Positions 1 through 8,226 of a stretch of DNA of 35,246 nt are shown one piece after another. The DNA is taken from positions 1-35,246 of the forward strand of contig CAZMRF010000055.1 in assembly GCA_964568735.1 (NCBI GenBank), read 5' to 3'. Made by a program: the position numbers and the translations under genes. Each line of letters starts with the position of its first letter. Position 1 is the first letter of the stretch. Under the pieces are notes generated by a model. That model was not told where the DNA came from. It was given only the letters and a program-made list of their open reading frames with translations, and ran no database searches. Origin of the DNA: CAZMRF01 sp964568735 (GTDB lineage Bacteria > Acidobacteriota > Polarisedimenticolia > JACPZX01).

Positions 1-472
1 TGCTGACTTCCCAATCCAACGATCGGATGTGTCTTGACCGAAGGGGGACACTACAACGCTGGGTGCGGGGTCGCCAGTCTGCAGGCTGTGGAATCCACAT
101 ACTCTCCGGGAAGAACACGGGGGAGACGAGCTGAATGCAGCCAATCTGATCGGCTTCCGGGCCGGCCTCGTAGCGAATCCGCTCTCGTATCTGCTCGATC
201 CGGCCGCGCATCGAGTCGTATGACTCACATCCGTTGCCGAGGCCGAAGAGATCCCACGCGAGCCAGGCGGGCAGACGCGAGTACTGCGCGAAGTAGGCGA
301 ATCCGCAAATGACGTTCTCAGGGGCACGCAACTTGAAGAGAAAAGGGGAGAACTCAGGCGCCTGGAAGCCAAGACGTGCCGAGGGGGTCCAAAAGTTGAC
401 CTCCTCGTTCTCGGGGTGGGCTGAGAGGAACCGATACCACGCCTCGTCTGTGATCGCGATCGTCCCGATCAA
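1..472 (-). CDS. HNH restriction endonuclease-like protein, N-terminal half (partial, runs off left edge)
   Basis: An open minus-strand frame without stops runs from about 472 to the window edge. It starts at a probable TTG just before LIGTIAITDEAWYRF. Its sequence matches what I know of the N-terminal domain of the predicted HNH restriction endonucleases (COG3440-like): EEVNFW near residue 18, then FLFKLRAPENVICGF, LAWDLFG, DQIGCI and VFFPESMWIP. The catalytic HNH half would lie beyond the left edge. The usual continuation after the PADW motif (below about position 80) is not evident in this frame, so a frameshift or truncation there is possible. It lies 110 bp downstream of darG on the same strand. 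The family match is by eye, and whether the gene is intact is unknown. Confidence 0.55.
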   Translation of the reverse strand, partial: MIGTIAITDEAWYRFLSAHPENEEVNFWTPSARLGFQAPEFSPFLFKLRAPENVICGFAYFAQYSRLPAWLAWDLFGLGNGCESYDSMRGRIEQIRERIRYEAGPEADQIGCIQLVSPVFFPESMWIPQPADWRPRTQRCSVPLRSRHIRSLDWEVS

Positions 473-581
473 GAGGGCCCACCTCCGATTCGAGACCCTT
501 CCATCGGGGCCGCATTTTGGAGCAGCGGTCCCCGAGGGAACGGCAAACCACCGTTCCTGACCCCGGGTGGCGCACGCCCGG

Positions 582-1652
582 TTATCCAGCGAAAGCAGAT
601 AACCGAGTCAACGCCAGGTCGAGAAGTCGATCTTCAAACAACCGAAGTTTGCGGTCGGCCGATTCGCGCCCCCCGGGCCACTTCCGGAGGCCTTGCTTGA
701 CGCCCTCCAGGCTCGCTTCACATCCCATTCTATGGAGAAGCCAATCCACCGTCGCGAGCAGCTCCATTCCGAGAGGGGACTCGAACCCGTCGATTATGCT
801 CGAGGTCTTCTGCAGGGACGGTGAGTAGAGTCTGGCGGGTTCGCTCTCGAGATAGGCGGTGACGATCTGACGCTTGGATTCTTCAAACCAGATGGGCTCC
901 AAGGGTCCCGCGTCGCTCAGGCGCTTCTCGCAGTGGAGGTAGCTCCCATCGAGCGATTCGAGCAAGTGCCTTAGCTGATCAGCATACGGACCATACTTGT
1001 TGGCGCTAAAGCGCAGTTTAAGCGGGTCGGTAAGCCCGTCTGCACTTATCGCGCGGTGCAGGAACCACGCAAGCTTGTGGACCTCGAGATTACTGCACTC
1101 GAGGCCCAACACGAGGTAGCGGCGCACGAGTTCCGCGATGAGCGCGCGTGCCGGTGTCAGCTCCTCCACGCCCCGACGTTTCGGTACGTTCTGATAGGCG
1201 GCTGTTGGCTCGAAGACGAGTACTTCGACCTCCGGCAACCCCGCGAAGGCTCTCTCGATCTCGCCGCGCACCTGGGCCCAGTCGAGGCCGCCGTTACCGC
1301 AGCCTAGGGGAGGAAGTGCAATCGACTTGATCTCGTGCTCCCGGATGACCTTGACGAGATCCTCCAGTCCATCGCGAACCCACTCGAGCTTAGACGGGTG
1401 ACGCCAGTGTTGCTTCGTCGGAAAGTGAATGATGTATCGCGGGCCAAACAACGTCTTGTTGTGGGTCAGCAAGACGTGGCCCACGCGGACCTCGCCGCGC
1501 TTGGCCGCATCCTCGTAGGTCCTGGCGCTCTCGGGATACGCTTCACGGAACATCAGCGCGATGCCCTTGCCCATCACGCCGACCTCGTTGACCGTGTTGA
1601 CGAGGGCCTCGGCGTGTGCGTCCAGGAGATTGCCCTGAGTGTATCGAATCAT
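582..1652 (-). CDS. darG: DarG: macro-domain DNA ADP-ribosyl glycohydrolase (antitoxin of DarT)
   Basis: A 356-aa protein. Residues 1-150 form a macro domain: GNLLDAHAEALVNTVN, then GVMGKGIALMF and FPTKQHWRHPS. Lys80 in FPTK sits where the catalytic lysine of characterised DarG proteins lies. PPLGCGNGGLDW (around 112) is the macro-domain ADP-ribose loop. Residues 170-356 form a helical C-terminal domain of the kind that binds DarT; KYGPYADQLRHLL resembles the DUF4065/Panacea fold. DarG removes ADP-ribose from DNA bases and neutralises DarT. The ATG at 1652 overlaps the darT stop as TGATG, which implies translational coupling. An upstream GTG at 1664 is less likely because it would lie inside darT. 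Function is inferred from family and neighbour. Confidence 0.93.
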   Translation of the reverse strand: MIRYTQGNLLDAHAEALVNTVNEVGVMGKGIALMFREAYPESARTYEDAAKRGEVRVGHVLLTHNKTLFGPRYIIHFPTKQHWRHPSKLEWVRDGLEDLVKVIREHEIKSIALPPLGCGNGGLDWAQVRGEIERAFAGLPEVEVLVFEPTAAYQNVPKRRGVEELTPARALIAELVRRYLVLGLECSNLEVHKLAWFLHRAISADGLTDPLKLRFSANKYGPYADQLRHLLESLDGSYLHCEKRLSDAGPLEPIWFEESKRQIVTAYLESEPARLYSPSLQKTSSIIDGFESPLGMELLATVDWLLHRMGCEASLEGVKQGLRKWPGGRESADRKLRLFEDRLLDLALTRLSAFAG

Positions 1653-2311
1653 CACGGATACCACTCTGGCTTCTGAGCTACCTCGAAGAGCAACCCCCGC
1701 CGCTCGACCTCAGCCTCGAGCGCCGCCTTCGGCTCCGAACTGCGACAGCCCAGCATGATCAACCCGCCGACCGGGAGATGCCGGTAAACCAACGCCTCAG
1801 CCTGGTACCGCTCGAACCTCTCGGGATCATCGAGGTTCCGCTTGAAATCACGACTCTGGAGCCTTGTCCAGTCGATCCGGTCCAAATCCTTCAAGTCGCT
1901 GGAGAAGCGGTCTTGTGCAGTTTGGAGGTAGGCGTGCCGATCCGTGAATACAAACCGTGCTCCTACCTCACTCACCTTGGTCAGAGACGACACGAGCACG
2001 GCGATCTCGGACATGGGCCAGGCACGGGGGACATTATAGCCCGTCTTGATGTTGTAGAGCATCGGCGTACAAGGCGTGAAGTAGAAGGGGACGTAGTCGC
2101 TCAAGGTCCCTCCCGGGGGGAGCGGGACGACACGCTGAGGTCTCCTCGCGATCAGATCCGGGTTGCCGATTTCGATGAAGTTTGGGTCGAGGACATCGGA
2201 GGTGCGGCAGTGTAAGCCGTGGTCGAGGATCCACGCCACGTTAGAGATGTGCGTCACCCGGAAGATGAGAGCATCCTCCGGGCGCAGAAGGGACAACCGG
2301 GCTGCGGCCAC
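1652..2311 (-). CDS. darT: DarT: DNA ADP-ribosyltransferase toxin (DUF4433)
   Basis: A 219-aa protein of usual DarT length. Recognisable parts are FRVTHISNVAWILDHGLHC (NAD-site histidine in THI), the YVPFYFTPCTPMLYNI strand motif (about 73-88), VFTDRHAY (121-128) and YQAEALVYRHLP, whose Glu172 fits the catalytic glutamate. DarT transfers ADP-ribose from NAD+ to a base in single-stranded DNA, which stalls replication. It acts as a toxin and as an abortive anti-phage effector. It lies directly upstream of darG with a TGATG overlap, the standard order. The start taken is GTG at 2311; a TTG about 15 nt downstream is possible. Whether thymine (DarT2) or guanine (DarT1) is modified cannot be read from the sequence. 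Confidence 0.93.
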   Translation of the reverse strand: MAAARLSLLRPEDALIFRVTHISNVAWILDHGLHCRTSDVLDPNFIEIGNPDLIARRPQRVVPLPPGGTLSDYVPFYFTPCTPMLYNIKTGYNVPRAWPMSEIAVLVSSLTKVSEVGARFVFTDRHAYLQTAQDRFSSDLKDLDRIDWTRLQSRDFKRNLDDPERFERYQAEALVYRHLPVGGLIMLGCRSSEPKAALEAEVERRGLLFEVAQKPEWYP

Positions 2312-2517
2312 GACCGCAGTCTACCGCCCTGCGCTCGCCGCTTCGAGAACCACCGTCGTAGCGCCAGGTTCTTCGGTGGCCCCTGGGCTGACTCTCTCAG
2401 GACGCTCAGATCCTCACCATCCCTGGTTGCTCGCAGAGGGCGCAACCTGGGGAGCCGCGGCGGCCCCATGGACGAGAGCGGATGAAGCCCGCCAACGACA
2501 CTCGGGGGTTCTCTCCG
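2312..2517. other. Intergenic spacer between the HNH gene and darT
   Basis: There are 206 bp with no convincing gene. On the minus strand a 5-bp inverted repeat (GTTGC/GCAAC, around 2419-2439) follows the HNH gene, and a TAGACT hexamer lies about 15 bp before the darT GTG. The hexamer could be a -10 element, but I see no matching -35. Nothing else is evident. Confidence 0.3.
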
Positions 2518-3063
2518 CTACGCCAGAAACACCGTGTCGTTGTGCTCCTCGAGGAGCTGCCGGTCCGGGCGGTCACCCGGCTTGCCCGGGAGGTGAATCG
2601 CCCGATCGCGAAACGGCTGATAGGACCGGCCGTTCTTGAAGACTTCCTCGATCTTGCGGCTGACCCGGAAGACGTAGTCCGGCGTGATGGTCACGTAGCC
2701 GTGATCGAGGAGCCGGTGGATGTCGGCCCGGAGCAGGATCCCGTTCGAGACCCGATGCTCGCCACCCATGGAGTACCTCTGGATGTGCGCCGCCTCCAGG
2801 GCGGGCAGCGTGTGCTCGCCGGTGACCGCGCAGGCGCGCCCGTAGGCATCCGTCACGGCGACCCGGAAGGTGCCCTGGCCGAGACGGGGCTCCACGAGCT
2901 GAGGCGTGCCGAACCGCTCGCCGTCGGGGAGCGGAGGCAGGGGGGTGTCCTCAATCCGAAGGCGGGCGAGAACGGGAGGCTCCAGCTTCATCCTCCTATA
3001 CCAGGCGAGGCCCTCCTGCAGGCACACCAGACTTTCAGAGCGAGCGCGTCGCTCCCTGATCAT
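2518..3063 (-). CDS. HNH endonuclease (catalytic half only)
   Basis: A 181-aa protein. Residues 50-180 match the catalytic C-terminal domain of the COG3440-type HNH restriction endonucleases: GTPQLVEPRLGQGTFRVAV, then ACAVTGEH, ALEAAHI (His93), GGEHRVSNGILLRADIHRL (Asn107, His116) and GYVTITPDYVFRVS. The usual N-terminal domain of about 130 residues is missing; a short unrelated leader (MIRERRARSE...) takes its place. A separate copy of that N-terminal domain lies at 1-472. The ATG follows the stop of the GIY-YIG gene by three bases (tag-ggg-atg), so the two are one transcript. It probably cleaves DNA, but the missing recognition domain makes activity uncertain. Confidence 0.85.
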   Translation of the reverse strand: MIRERRARSESLVCLQEGLAWYRRMKLEPPVLARLRIEDTPLPPLPDGERFGTPQLVEPRLGQGTFRVAVTDAYGRACAVTGEHTLPALEAAHIQRYSMGGEHRVSNGILLRADIHRLLDHGYVTITPDYVFRVSRKIEEVFKNGRSYQPFRDRAIHLPGKPGDRPDRQLLEEHNDTVFLA

Positions 3064-3066
3064 CCC

Positions 3067-3618
3067 CTAGGTCGATGGATCGAACCGCCGAGCAGGATGC
3101 TCGGCACCTGAACTGAGATCTCTGTGCAGCCGCGGGTCCATCAGGTAGTCGAGGAGTTCTTCGACAGGACGCCACATGCGCCGGCCATCCCCGTAGGGCG
3201 CTTCGTACATCCGCCGGATCTCATCTTCGCGGGCTGCAGTGCTCTGGCCATCCGGAACGATCGAGATTTCCAGCCGCAGGGCTCGAGCTATCTCCGAGCG
3301 GGTCCCCCTTCGAATCTCGTGCAGATGCACGCAGAACCGCTCGAATCGCCGTTGAGGAAGCACCACATCGCCAATCACGATGTCGACCACGCCGTAGGGC
3401 GGCCCGAAGGCGTGTTGGATCAGACGCCCATAGATGTCGTCCGCTTTGCCGGCGTAGACGGTGAAGTCGCACTCGGCGCACCGGAGGACGTAGACGCCGC
3501 GAGTCATGGTAATCCGGCGGAGATCGGGCTCGAGGACGGCGTCAAGGAGTGTGCCGACCCTCAGGATTTCGGGTCCGTCGCTCGAGTCTTGATCTCCTGG
3601 AGTCAGTCGGGGAGACAT
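3067..3618 (-). CDS. GIY-YIG nuclease domain protein
   Basis: A 183-aa protein. Residues 38-70 carry the GIY-YIG signature in variant form: GVYVLRC (41-47), then VYAGKADDIYGRLIQH (54-69), giving GVY...YAG with the conserved Arg at about 65. The rest is charged and helical, ending MWRPVEELLDYLMDPRLHR. GIY-YIG domains nick or cut DNA in repair, homing and restriction enzymes; the partner or substrate cannot be inferred here. It is the middle gene of a three-gene operon, 17 bp after the unknown gene and 3 bp before the HNH gene. Two nuclease folds side by side in front of DarTG fit a defence cassette. The domain call is sound, the role is not known. Confidence 0.75.
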   Translation of the reverse strand: MSPRLTPGDQDSSDGPEILRVGTLLDAVLEPDLRRITMTRGVYVLRCAECDFTVYAGKADDIYGRLIQHAFGPPYGVVDIVIGDVVLPQRRFERFCVHLHEIRRGTRSEIARALRLEISIVPDGQSTAAREDEIRRMYEAPYGDGRRMWRPVEELLDYLMDPRLHRDLSSGAEHPARRFDPST

Positions 3619-3635
3619 ACCGCTCAGCAGGGTCT

Positions 3636-4004
3636 TCAGGTCCTAGCGTGCGAAGAGAGAGATGGTGCGCCTGGGAGAATGCCAGTCCTCAGGTACTCAA
3701 CACGAGCCCTCATGAGCGGGAGCAGCGGCTTCCAGTCCCCTGCCGATCTGATCTCTCTTGCGGGCCAACGATCTCCATGACCGCCCCTCCCAGCAGGGGA
3801 GACCCAGATCGCTACGCTGAAGCCAGATTGCGTTCGGTAAAAACCGCAGACCAGTTTTCCCCGGACGACACTGTGGGGGAAGTCGAGCCCCAGGTATGCC
3901 TTGGGAGAGGTGTTCTCGATGATCTCAGGGTGGATGCTCCTGACCTCATCGAGGTAGCGGGCCAGCAGGGTTTGCGACTCATCTGGAAAGTCTGTTCTGT
4001 TCAT
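3636..4004 (-). CDS. Unknown small protein, first gene of the GIY-YIG/HNH operon
   Basis: About 122 aa, family not recognised. It has an acidic helical N-terminus (LLARYLDEVRSIHPEII) and a central stretch of beta-like character (KLVCGFYRTQSGFSVAIWV), with no signal peptide or membrane segment. I take the ATG at 4004 because GGGGG lies nine bases upstream; an in-frame GTG at 4010 is too close to that motif. It is the promoter-proximal gene, about 75 bp from a near-consensus promoter, and stops 17 bp before the GIY-YIG gene. The tail after residue 100 is low-complexity and could be frameshifted. Confidence 0.6.
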   Translation of the reverse strand: MNRTDFPDESQTLLARYLDEVRSIHPEIIENTSPKAYLGLDFPHSVVRGKLVCGFYRTQSGFSVAIWVSPAGRGGHGDRWPAREIRSAGDWKPLLPLMRARVEYLRTGILPGAPSLSSHART

Positions 4005-4084
4005 TTCCACAAGCCCCCATATTCATCAACTGCATCCGCTAGTTCACGATGCCGCCGTTCGAGGGGCATCACACCGGTGCGTAT

Positions 4085-4113
4085 CTTATATGCGACAGCC
4101 GGTGCGCTGTCAA
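4085..4113 (-). promoter_or_regulatory. Sigma70-type promoter for the 4004-2518 operon
   Basis: On the minus strand a perfect TTGACA (4113-4108) is followed after exactly 17 bp by TATAAG (4090-4085). Transcription would begin near 4078, about 70 bp before the ATG at 4004. The octamer CCGGTGCG occurs on the plus strand at 4074-4081 (at the predicted start site) and 4099-4106 (in the spacer), 25 bp apart. The first copy overlaps the palindrome CACCGGTG (4072-4079). This arrangement could be a repressor operator. Confidence 0.7.
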
Positions 4114-4449
4114 GACCTATTATCGTTGCAATGAGTCAAAGACATTTGTCTCAATCAAACTCTTCACCAATGTCTTAGTCAGGGATTAGATAGTTTTCGA
4201 TTTCCTACTCATGACCAAGACTCTGTCCGAAGAATGCTTCTGATACTCGGCCAAGACTGCTGATGTGGGCGTTCTCGCCTGTGGTCCTTGAGCCCCGGCG
4301 ACACCCAGGGATCAACAGACGCCCGACGGATTGCCAAGGCTCAAGCAAGATCCCATGACGCCTGGATGTGCAAGGAACTGTGCGGTCGCTCCCGACTGTC
4401 TGCCCGGCTCAGGGTGCCGATCGTCACCTCTCCCACAGCTTCCGCATGA
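4114..4449. other. Intergenic region, 336 bp, more AT-rich than surroundings
   Basis: I see no gene here. The stretch 4114-4230 is visibly richer in A and T than its surroundings. A 10-bp direct repeat, GGTCGCTCCC, occurs at 4384-4393 and 4453-4462, the second just inside the 3' end of the 77-aa gene. No tRNA or clear terminator was found. Confidence 0.35.
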
Positions 4450-4683
4450 TTAGGTCGCTCCCTTCATGAGAGCCAGCACCGCCTTCACGGTGCTCGAGTG
4501 GCCGGCATCGTCCAGGGCGGCTTCGAGGATGCGGGAGCGGAGGGTCTCCTCGTAGAGGGTCTGGCGGGCTGCCTCGTCGAGGTCGGCCCAGGCGGGGTGG
4601 GGGAGGATGGTCCCGTCGGGGGCGACCTCGCGCCGGGCGACGAGGGCCTCCTCGATCAGCGCGTCGTGCTTCGGCCCAGTCAT
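4450..4683 (-). CDS. Unknown 77-aa protein coupled to the sigma factor
   Basis: MTGPKHDALIEEALVARREV starts at an ATG (4683) that overlaps the stop of the sigma-like gene as ATGA. A longer reading in this frame from 4872 is a shadow within the sigma gene. The protein is acidic and predicted helical (DEAARQTLYEETLRSRILEAAL), without membrane segments or cysteines. Size, coupling and position suggest a partner or regulator of the sigma factor, for example a small anti-sigma-like protein, but there is no motif to prove it. Confidence 0.6.
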   Translation of the reverse strand: MTGPKHDALIEEALVARREVAPDGTILPHPAWADLDEAARQTLYEETLRSRILEAALDDAGHSSTVKAVLALMKGAT

Positions 4684-5420
4684 CACCCGATCTCCACGCC
4701 GTTCGCCTTCAGGCAGGCAGCCATGGCCTTGCGCGCCCTCGCCAGATTCTGCCGGAAGGCGTCGGCCTGGGATCCGGCCTTCCGGGCCATCTGGGCAATG
4801 GTCATGAGGCCGGCGTCGTTGACGAAGGCCGACAAGGTCGAGCGAAGCCTGCCTTTGAGCTTGCCGAAGCACTCTCGGATCCGCTCGCGCAGGAACGGAT
4901 CCGTGAAGTCGTACCGGGGATCGGGAAGGTCATCCACGGAAGAGGATCCTCCGGACGGCTTGGATGCGGACCCGGGTGCATCACCCTCGGGCGCCGGGTC
5001 TCCGTGTCCCGAGATCTTGCCGCCGCGCCCTCGGCCCGGGTCCGCAAGGTCGTCAGGGACGCCCAGTTCGGAGCGAATGCTCCTGCCGCCAGGGTCGACC
5101 ACCGGGGATGCCGTGTTTCCCGGACCGGCTCCGTACTGCTCGCGGCGGTGCTTCCGATCCATGTCGATGGCCCTGTTGCGGGCAATCCTGTGCGCGAGGC
5201 GCAGGAGGCTGTTGCCCTTGCCGTCTCGCGTGACGCGGCCGGCGCGGGCCAGGTTCCAGATCATCAGCGCGGTCTCCTGGGTCACGGCTTCGGTGTCCAC
5301 GGTCCGGGCGAACTCGCGCAGCGCCGATCGCAAGGGGGGCTCGGCTCGGGCGAGCCACAGCCCGAAGGCGTCGGCATCGCCCGCGCGAATCGCATTCAGA
5401 TACTCATCGAGGTCAGTCAC
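4683..5420 (-). CDS. ECF-like RNA polymerase sigma factor family protein
   Basis: A 245-aa protein. Residues 1-95 look like sigma region 2: DADAFGLWLAR, TVDTEAVTQETALMIWNLAR and LLRLAHRIARNRAIDMDRKHRRE, the last typical of ECF region 2.3-2.4. Residues 95-165 are a Gly/Pro/Ser/Asp-rich linker, longer than usual. Residues 180-245 read as a region-4-like helical domain (TIAQMARKAGSQADAFRQNLARARKAM). It would direct RNA polymerase to a small regulon. It starts at a GTG 28 bp after the VIT/VWA gene and overlaps the 77-aa gene. Region 4 is divergent, so DNA binding is less certain than membership of the superfamily. Confidence 0.75.
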   Translation of the reverse strand: MTDLDEYLNAIRAGDADAFGLWLARAEPPLRSALREFARTVDTEAVTQETALMIWNLARAGRVTRDGKGNSLLRLAHRIARNRAIDMDRKHRREQYGAGPGNTASPVVDPGGRSIRSELGVPDDLADPGRGRGGKISGHGDPAPEGDAPGSASKPSGGSSSVDDLPDPRYDFTDPFLRERIRECFGKLKGRLRSTLSAFVNDAGLMTIAQMARKAGSQADAFRQNLARARKAMAACLKANGVEIG

Positions 5421-5448
5421 GCTGTGGAGGGACTCCCCATCGTCTTGT

Positions 5449-7902
5449 TCAGGACCCCAGAATCAGTTGCAGGGTCTCGCTCCCGGTTCGGACGAACATC
5501 GCGCGCACCCGCCCCTGCTCGTCGTCGGAGATCCGTACGACCAGACGGATGAGCAGGCCCGACCCGATGCCGCCGGGCCCGGTCGAAGCGTCCCGGTCGA
5601 TGTCGTGCTCCCTGATCTCTCCAGACTCCAGTGTGACGAGGACCGGCGGGCGCGGATCCCAGTCGAGAGATCCTCCTGTGATCACGAACTCCAGGAACCA
5701 GACACCGTCCATGCCCCGCCCGATCCACCTTGCCATGATTTCCCCTCGGCGAGGCTCGGGGAAATCCTCCGGCCGGGAATAGCCGAGCGACTCGAGGAGA
5801 TGGTGGAAGGGGTGCCGGTGCGGTGGCCTTCCGCGACGACGCCCACGGAACAGGCCTGCAGCGCTCTCCCCCGATTCCCTCAGGGCATCCGCATCACGCC
5901 CCTCCACGCCGCCAGCGGCATCCACGTCGTACTCGTCCGTGCCCCCCGACCCCGCTGCTCCGGTCTGCGGTGCGTACTTCATCGACGCGCTCATGTCCAG
6001 CGTCATGAGACTGCGCATGACCAGCCCCGCCCCCGCTCCCGCCGCCGGCGCAAGCCCCAGCCCGATGGCCGACATCCCGTAGGGCAGCCCCTGGGGGATC
6101 CTCTCCACCCGGGCGGGCTCGCGCGGGTCCACGTCCTGGCGGTCGCTGATGGCCACCCACGAGGTCACACGCGTGGCGATGGCGAAGGCGAGGCCGATTC
6201 TCTCGATCTCCTTGTCGATCTCCCCGCGCCTCTCACCTGTAGCGAGGTCCAGCTCGAGATCCTCCACCGCCTCGCGCGCGAAGAGCGCGGGGATGGAAGC
6301 GTGTCCTTCTCCTGCCCCCGTGGGCTCGACGGCGAGCCGGCGCTCCCACGGACCTTCGGCCGTCCGGCCGCGCACGACGAGGTCGCCCCCCTCCGGGCGG
6401 AGCTTCACGCCCGCGAGGACGGGCGAGCCAGCGAAGAGATCGGGGCAGGCGCGCGGGGCGCATCCCATGACGGCGCTCCCCTCGATGACGATGTCGGTCA
6501 CGACGGGGGCTCGGGTGGCGGCCACGAGCCGCTCCGCGCACTGCGCGGTCTCCGCGTCGAGCCCGGCGAGCAGCTCGCGGCCACGGCCGGCGCGCGCCGC
6601 CGCAGCCGATAGTGATCTATTGACCGCCGAGCCGACGCCGACGACGTGCAGCCGGCACCCCCGGGGGAGGCCGTCGCGGATGGAGCGGAGCACGCGGCTC
6701 TCGAAGCCGACGAGCCCGTCGGTGATGAGAACGACCTGCTTCTGAGCGCCATCCCTCAGCGGGCGAAGCGACTCCTGGACGGCCTCGACCATCTCGGTAC
6801 CGCCGGACGCCACGAGGCCCCGCACCCACCCGATGGCCTCGCCGCGCTTCGCGGCGGAGGCCCGGACGGAGGATCTGCTCCACGGACGGGGCCGCGAGCT
6901 GAAGGCGATGACCTCGAGCGTGTCGTCGTCGGTGAGCGTGTCGATCAGACCCGTCGCGATGCGCTTGGCGTGATCGAGCGGCAGGCCCGACATCGAGCCG
7001 CTGGTGTCGAGCAGCAGGGTCAAATCCCGATGCATGGTCCGCGCGGGAGCCACCGGGGGGACCATGGTCAGAAGCCCGTAGGCGGCGCCCTGCCCGGCAC
7101 CGTCGTCCTTGCGTGCGCGACGCAGGGTCACACCCGTCTCGGGGATCGCAACCGGCCAGCGAACGACGATGTCACGATCCAGGGCGGCGCCTTCGGCAAG
7201 GGTGACGACGCACGACGAAGCCCCGAGGCCGTCGATCCCGCCGATCAACACGGAATGCGACGGAGACTCGGGCCGGCCCTGATCCGCCAGCCGGTCGTCG
7301 ATGGCGAGATCGAGAGAGGCGCGCACCAGAAGCTCCCGGTCGGCGACCTCCACAGTGACCCTGGAGGCATCGTCGACGCGCCCCGGGTCGCCGAGGAAGC
7401 GCGGGGCCACGACGGTGGGGAAGCGCCACTCCCAGCGCCCCTCTACCAGCCAGGTCAGCCGCTGGTCGACGGAGATCTCCGCCCGCACCTCGGTCCCGGC
7501 CGGGACGTTGCCGATCTCCTGCGTGAAGACGCTGGAGCGCTCCTGCTCGAGCAGCCCCGCGGTCCTTCCTTCGATCATGGCCCGATCGAAGCGCTCCCTG
7601 GCGGCCTTGCGGGTGTCGATCTCGCCGCGGAGGGTCCGTTCGCCGATGTGGATGCTGTAGGCCGACACGGCCCCATCGGCCGGCAGGGGCATCTGGTAGG
7701 TGAGGCGAAGCGGCTCGGCGAACGGGTTGGCGAAGACCTGCTCGAGCGTCACACAGGCGAGTCCGCCCCCGGCGAGACCCCGGATGGCTGCGCTCCGCAG
7801 CGGAAGGGCGCGCCCGTCGGCGGTGACCAGGCGGGCGCCGTTGCTCGGGTGGGTTGTCGTCGTGTGGGGCATCTGGGTCGCGTGGGTCGAGGCTGTCGTC
7901 AT
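5449..7902 (-). CDS. VIT and von Willebrand factor A domain protein
   Basis: An 817-aa protein. A VIT (vault/inter-alpha-trypsin) domain spans about 20-150 (VTLEQVFANPFAEPLRLTYQ, AYSIHIGERTLRGEI). A VWA domain begins near 290 with an intact MIDAS motif, DLTLLLDTSGSMSG, and continues through LEVIAFSS and VVLITDGLVG. The C-terminal 250 residues are Gly/Ala-rich and include a conserved-looking SLDWDPRPPVLVTLESGEI block. No signal peptide or C-terminal anchor is apparent, so it is probably cytoplasmic or exported by an unknown route. The ATG has AGGAGG eight bases upstream. It heads an operon with the sigma-like and 77-aa genes. VIT/VWA proteins bind other proteins through metal; the specific partner is unknown. 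Confidence 0.9.
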   Translation of the reverse strand: MTTASTHATQMPHTTTTHPSNGARLVTADGRALPLRSAAIRGLAGGGLACVTLEQVFANPFAEPLRLTYQMPLPADGAVSAYSIHIGERTLRGEIDTRKAARERFDRAMIEGRTAGLLEQERSSVFTQEIGNVPAGTEVRAEISVDQRLTWLVEGRWEWRFPTVVAPRFLGDPGRVDDASRVTVEVADRELLVRASLDLAIDDRLADQGRPESPSHSVLIGGIDGLGASSCVVTLAEGAALDRDIVVRWPVAIPETGVTLRRARKDDGAGQGAAYGLLTMVPPVAPARTMHRDLTLLLDTSGSMSGLPLDHAKRIATGLIDTLTDDDTLEVIAFSSRPRPWSRSSVRASAAKRGEAIGWVRGLVASGGTEMVEAVQESLRPLRDGAQKQVVLITDGLVGFESRVLRSIRDGLPRGCRLHVVGVGSAVNRSLSAAAARAGRGRELLAGLDAETAQCAERLVAATRAPVVTDIVIEGSAVMGCAPRACPDLFAGSPVLAGVKLRPEGGDLVVRGRTAEGPWERRLAVEPTGAGEGHASIPALFAREAVEDLELDLATGERRGEIDKEIERIGLAFAIATRVTSWVAISDRQDVDPREPARVERIPQGLPYGMSAIGLGLAPAAGAGAGLVMRSLMTLDMSASMKYAPQTGAAGSGGTDEYDVDAAGGVEGRDADALRESGESAAGLFRGRRRGRPPHRHPFHHLLESLGYSRPEDFPEPRRGEIMARWIGRGMDGVWFLEFVITGGSLDWDPRPPVLVTLESGEIREHDIDRDASTGPGGIGSGLLIRLVVRISDDEQGRVRAMFVRTGSETLQLILGS

Positions 7903-8226
7903 GGTCCGTACCTCCTACCCGGTCAACGACGGGGGGAGGCGAACCGTGACATCACTATTCTCGCGCATCCGGCCTGCCATTCCTCGAAGGGCATCATGAA
8001 CAACCCCTCCAGGGATGGGCGGTCGAACTCCCTCTCCCCATGACCGGATAGACGATCGCCGGAAAACCCGCACAGCGGGCCAGGAATGCCGAGCCCCGTA
8101 GGCCGTATCGCGCACGCCCCGTGCGCCGCGGCCGGGTCGATGTCACAATCTCGCAGCCCCGCACGTTGTTCCCGTGAAGGTTCGAGAATGGTTGTCTCCG
8201 GGGACCCATCCTGGCGAGGCTCGGCC
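7903..8226. other. Divergent intergenic region between VIT/VWA and ardC
   Basis: 324 bp separate the two divergent genes and should hold both promoters. I find no pair of -35/-10 hexamers good enough to call on either strand. Short frames here show no protein-like composition. The ardC frame stays open upstream, with an alternative ATG at 8188. Confidence 0.35.

Noticed and set aside
4498..6612. 704-codon plus-strand open frame
   Set aside because: It is antisense to the VIT/VWA and sigma genes, is Pro/Arg-rich without motifs, and is a GC-driven shadow.
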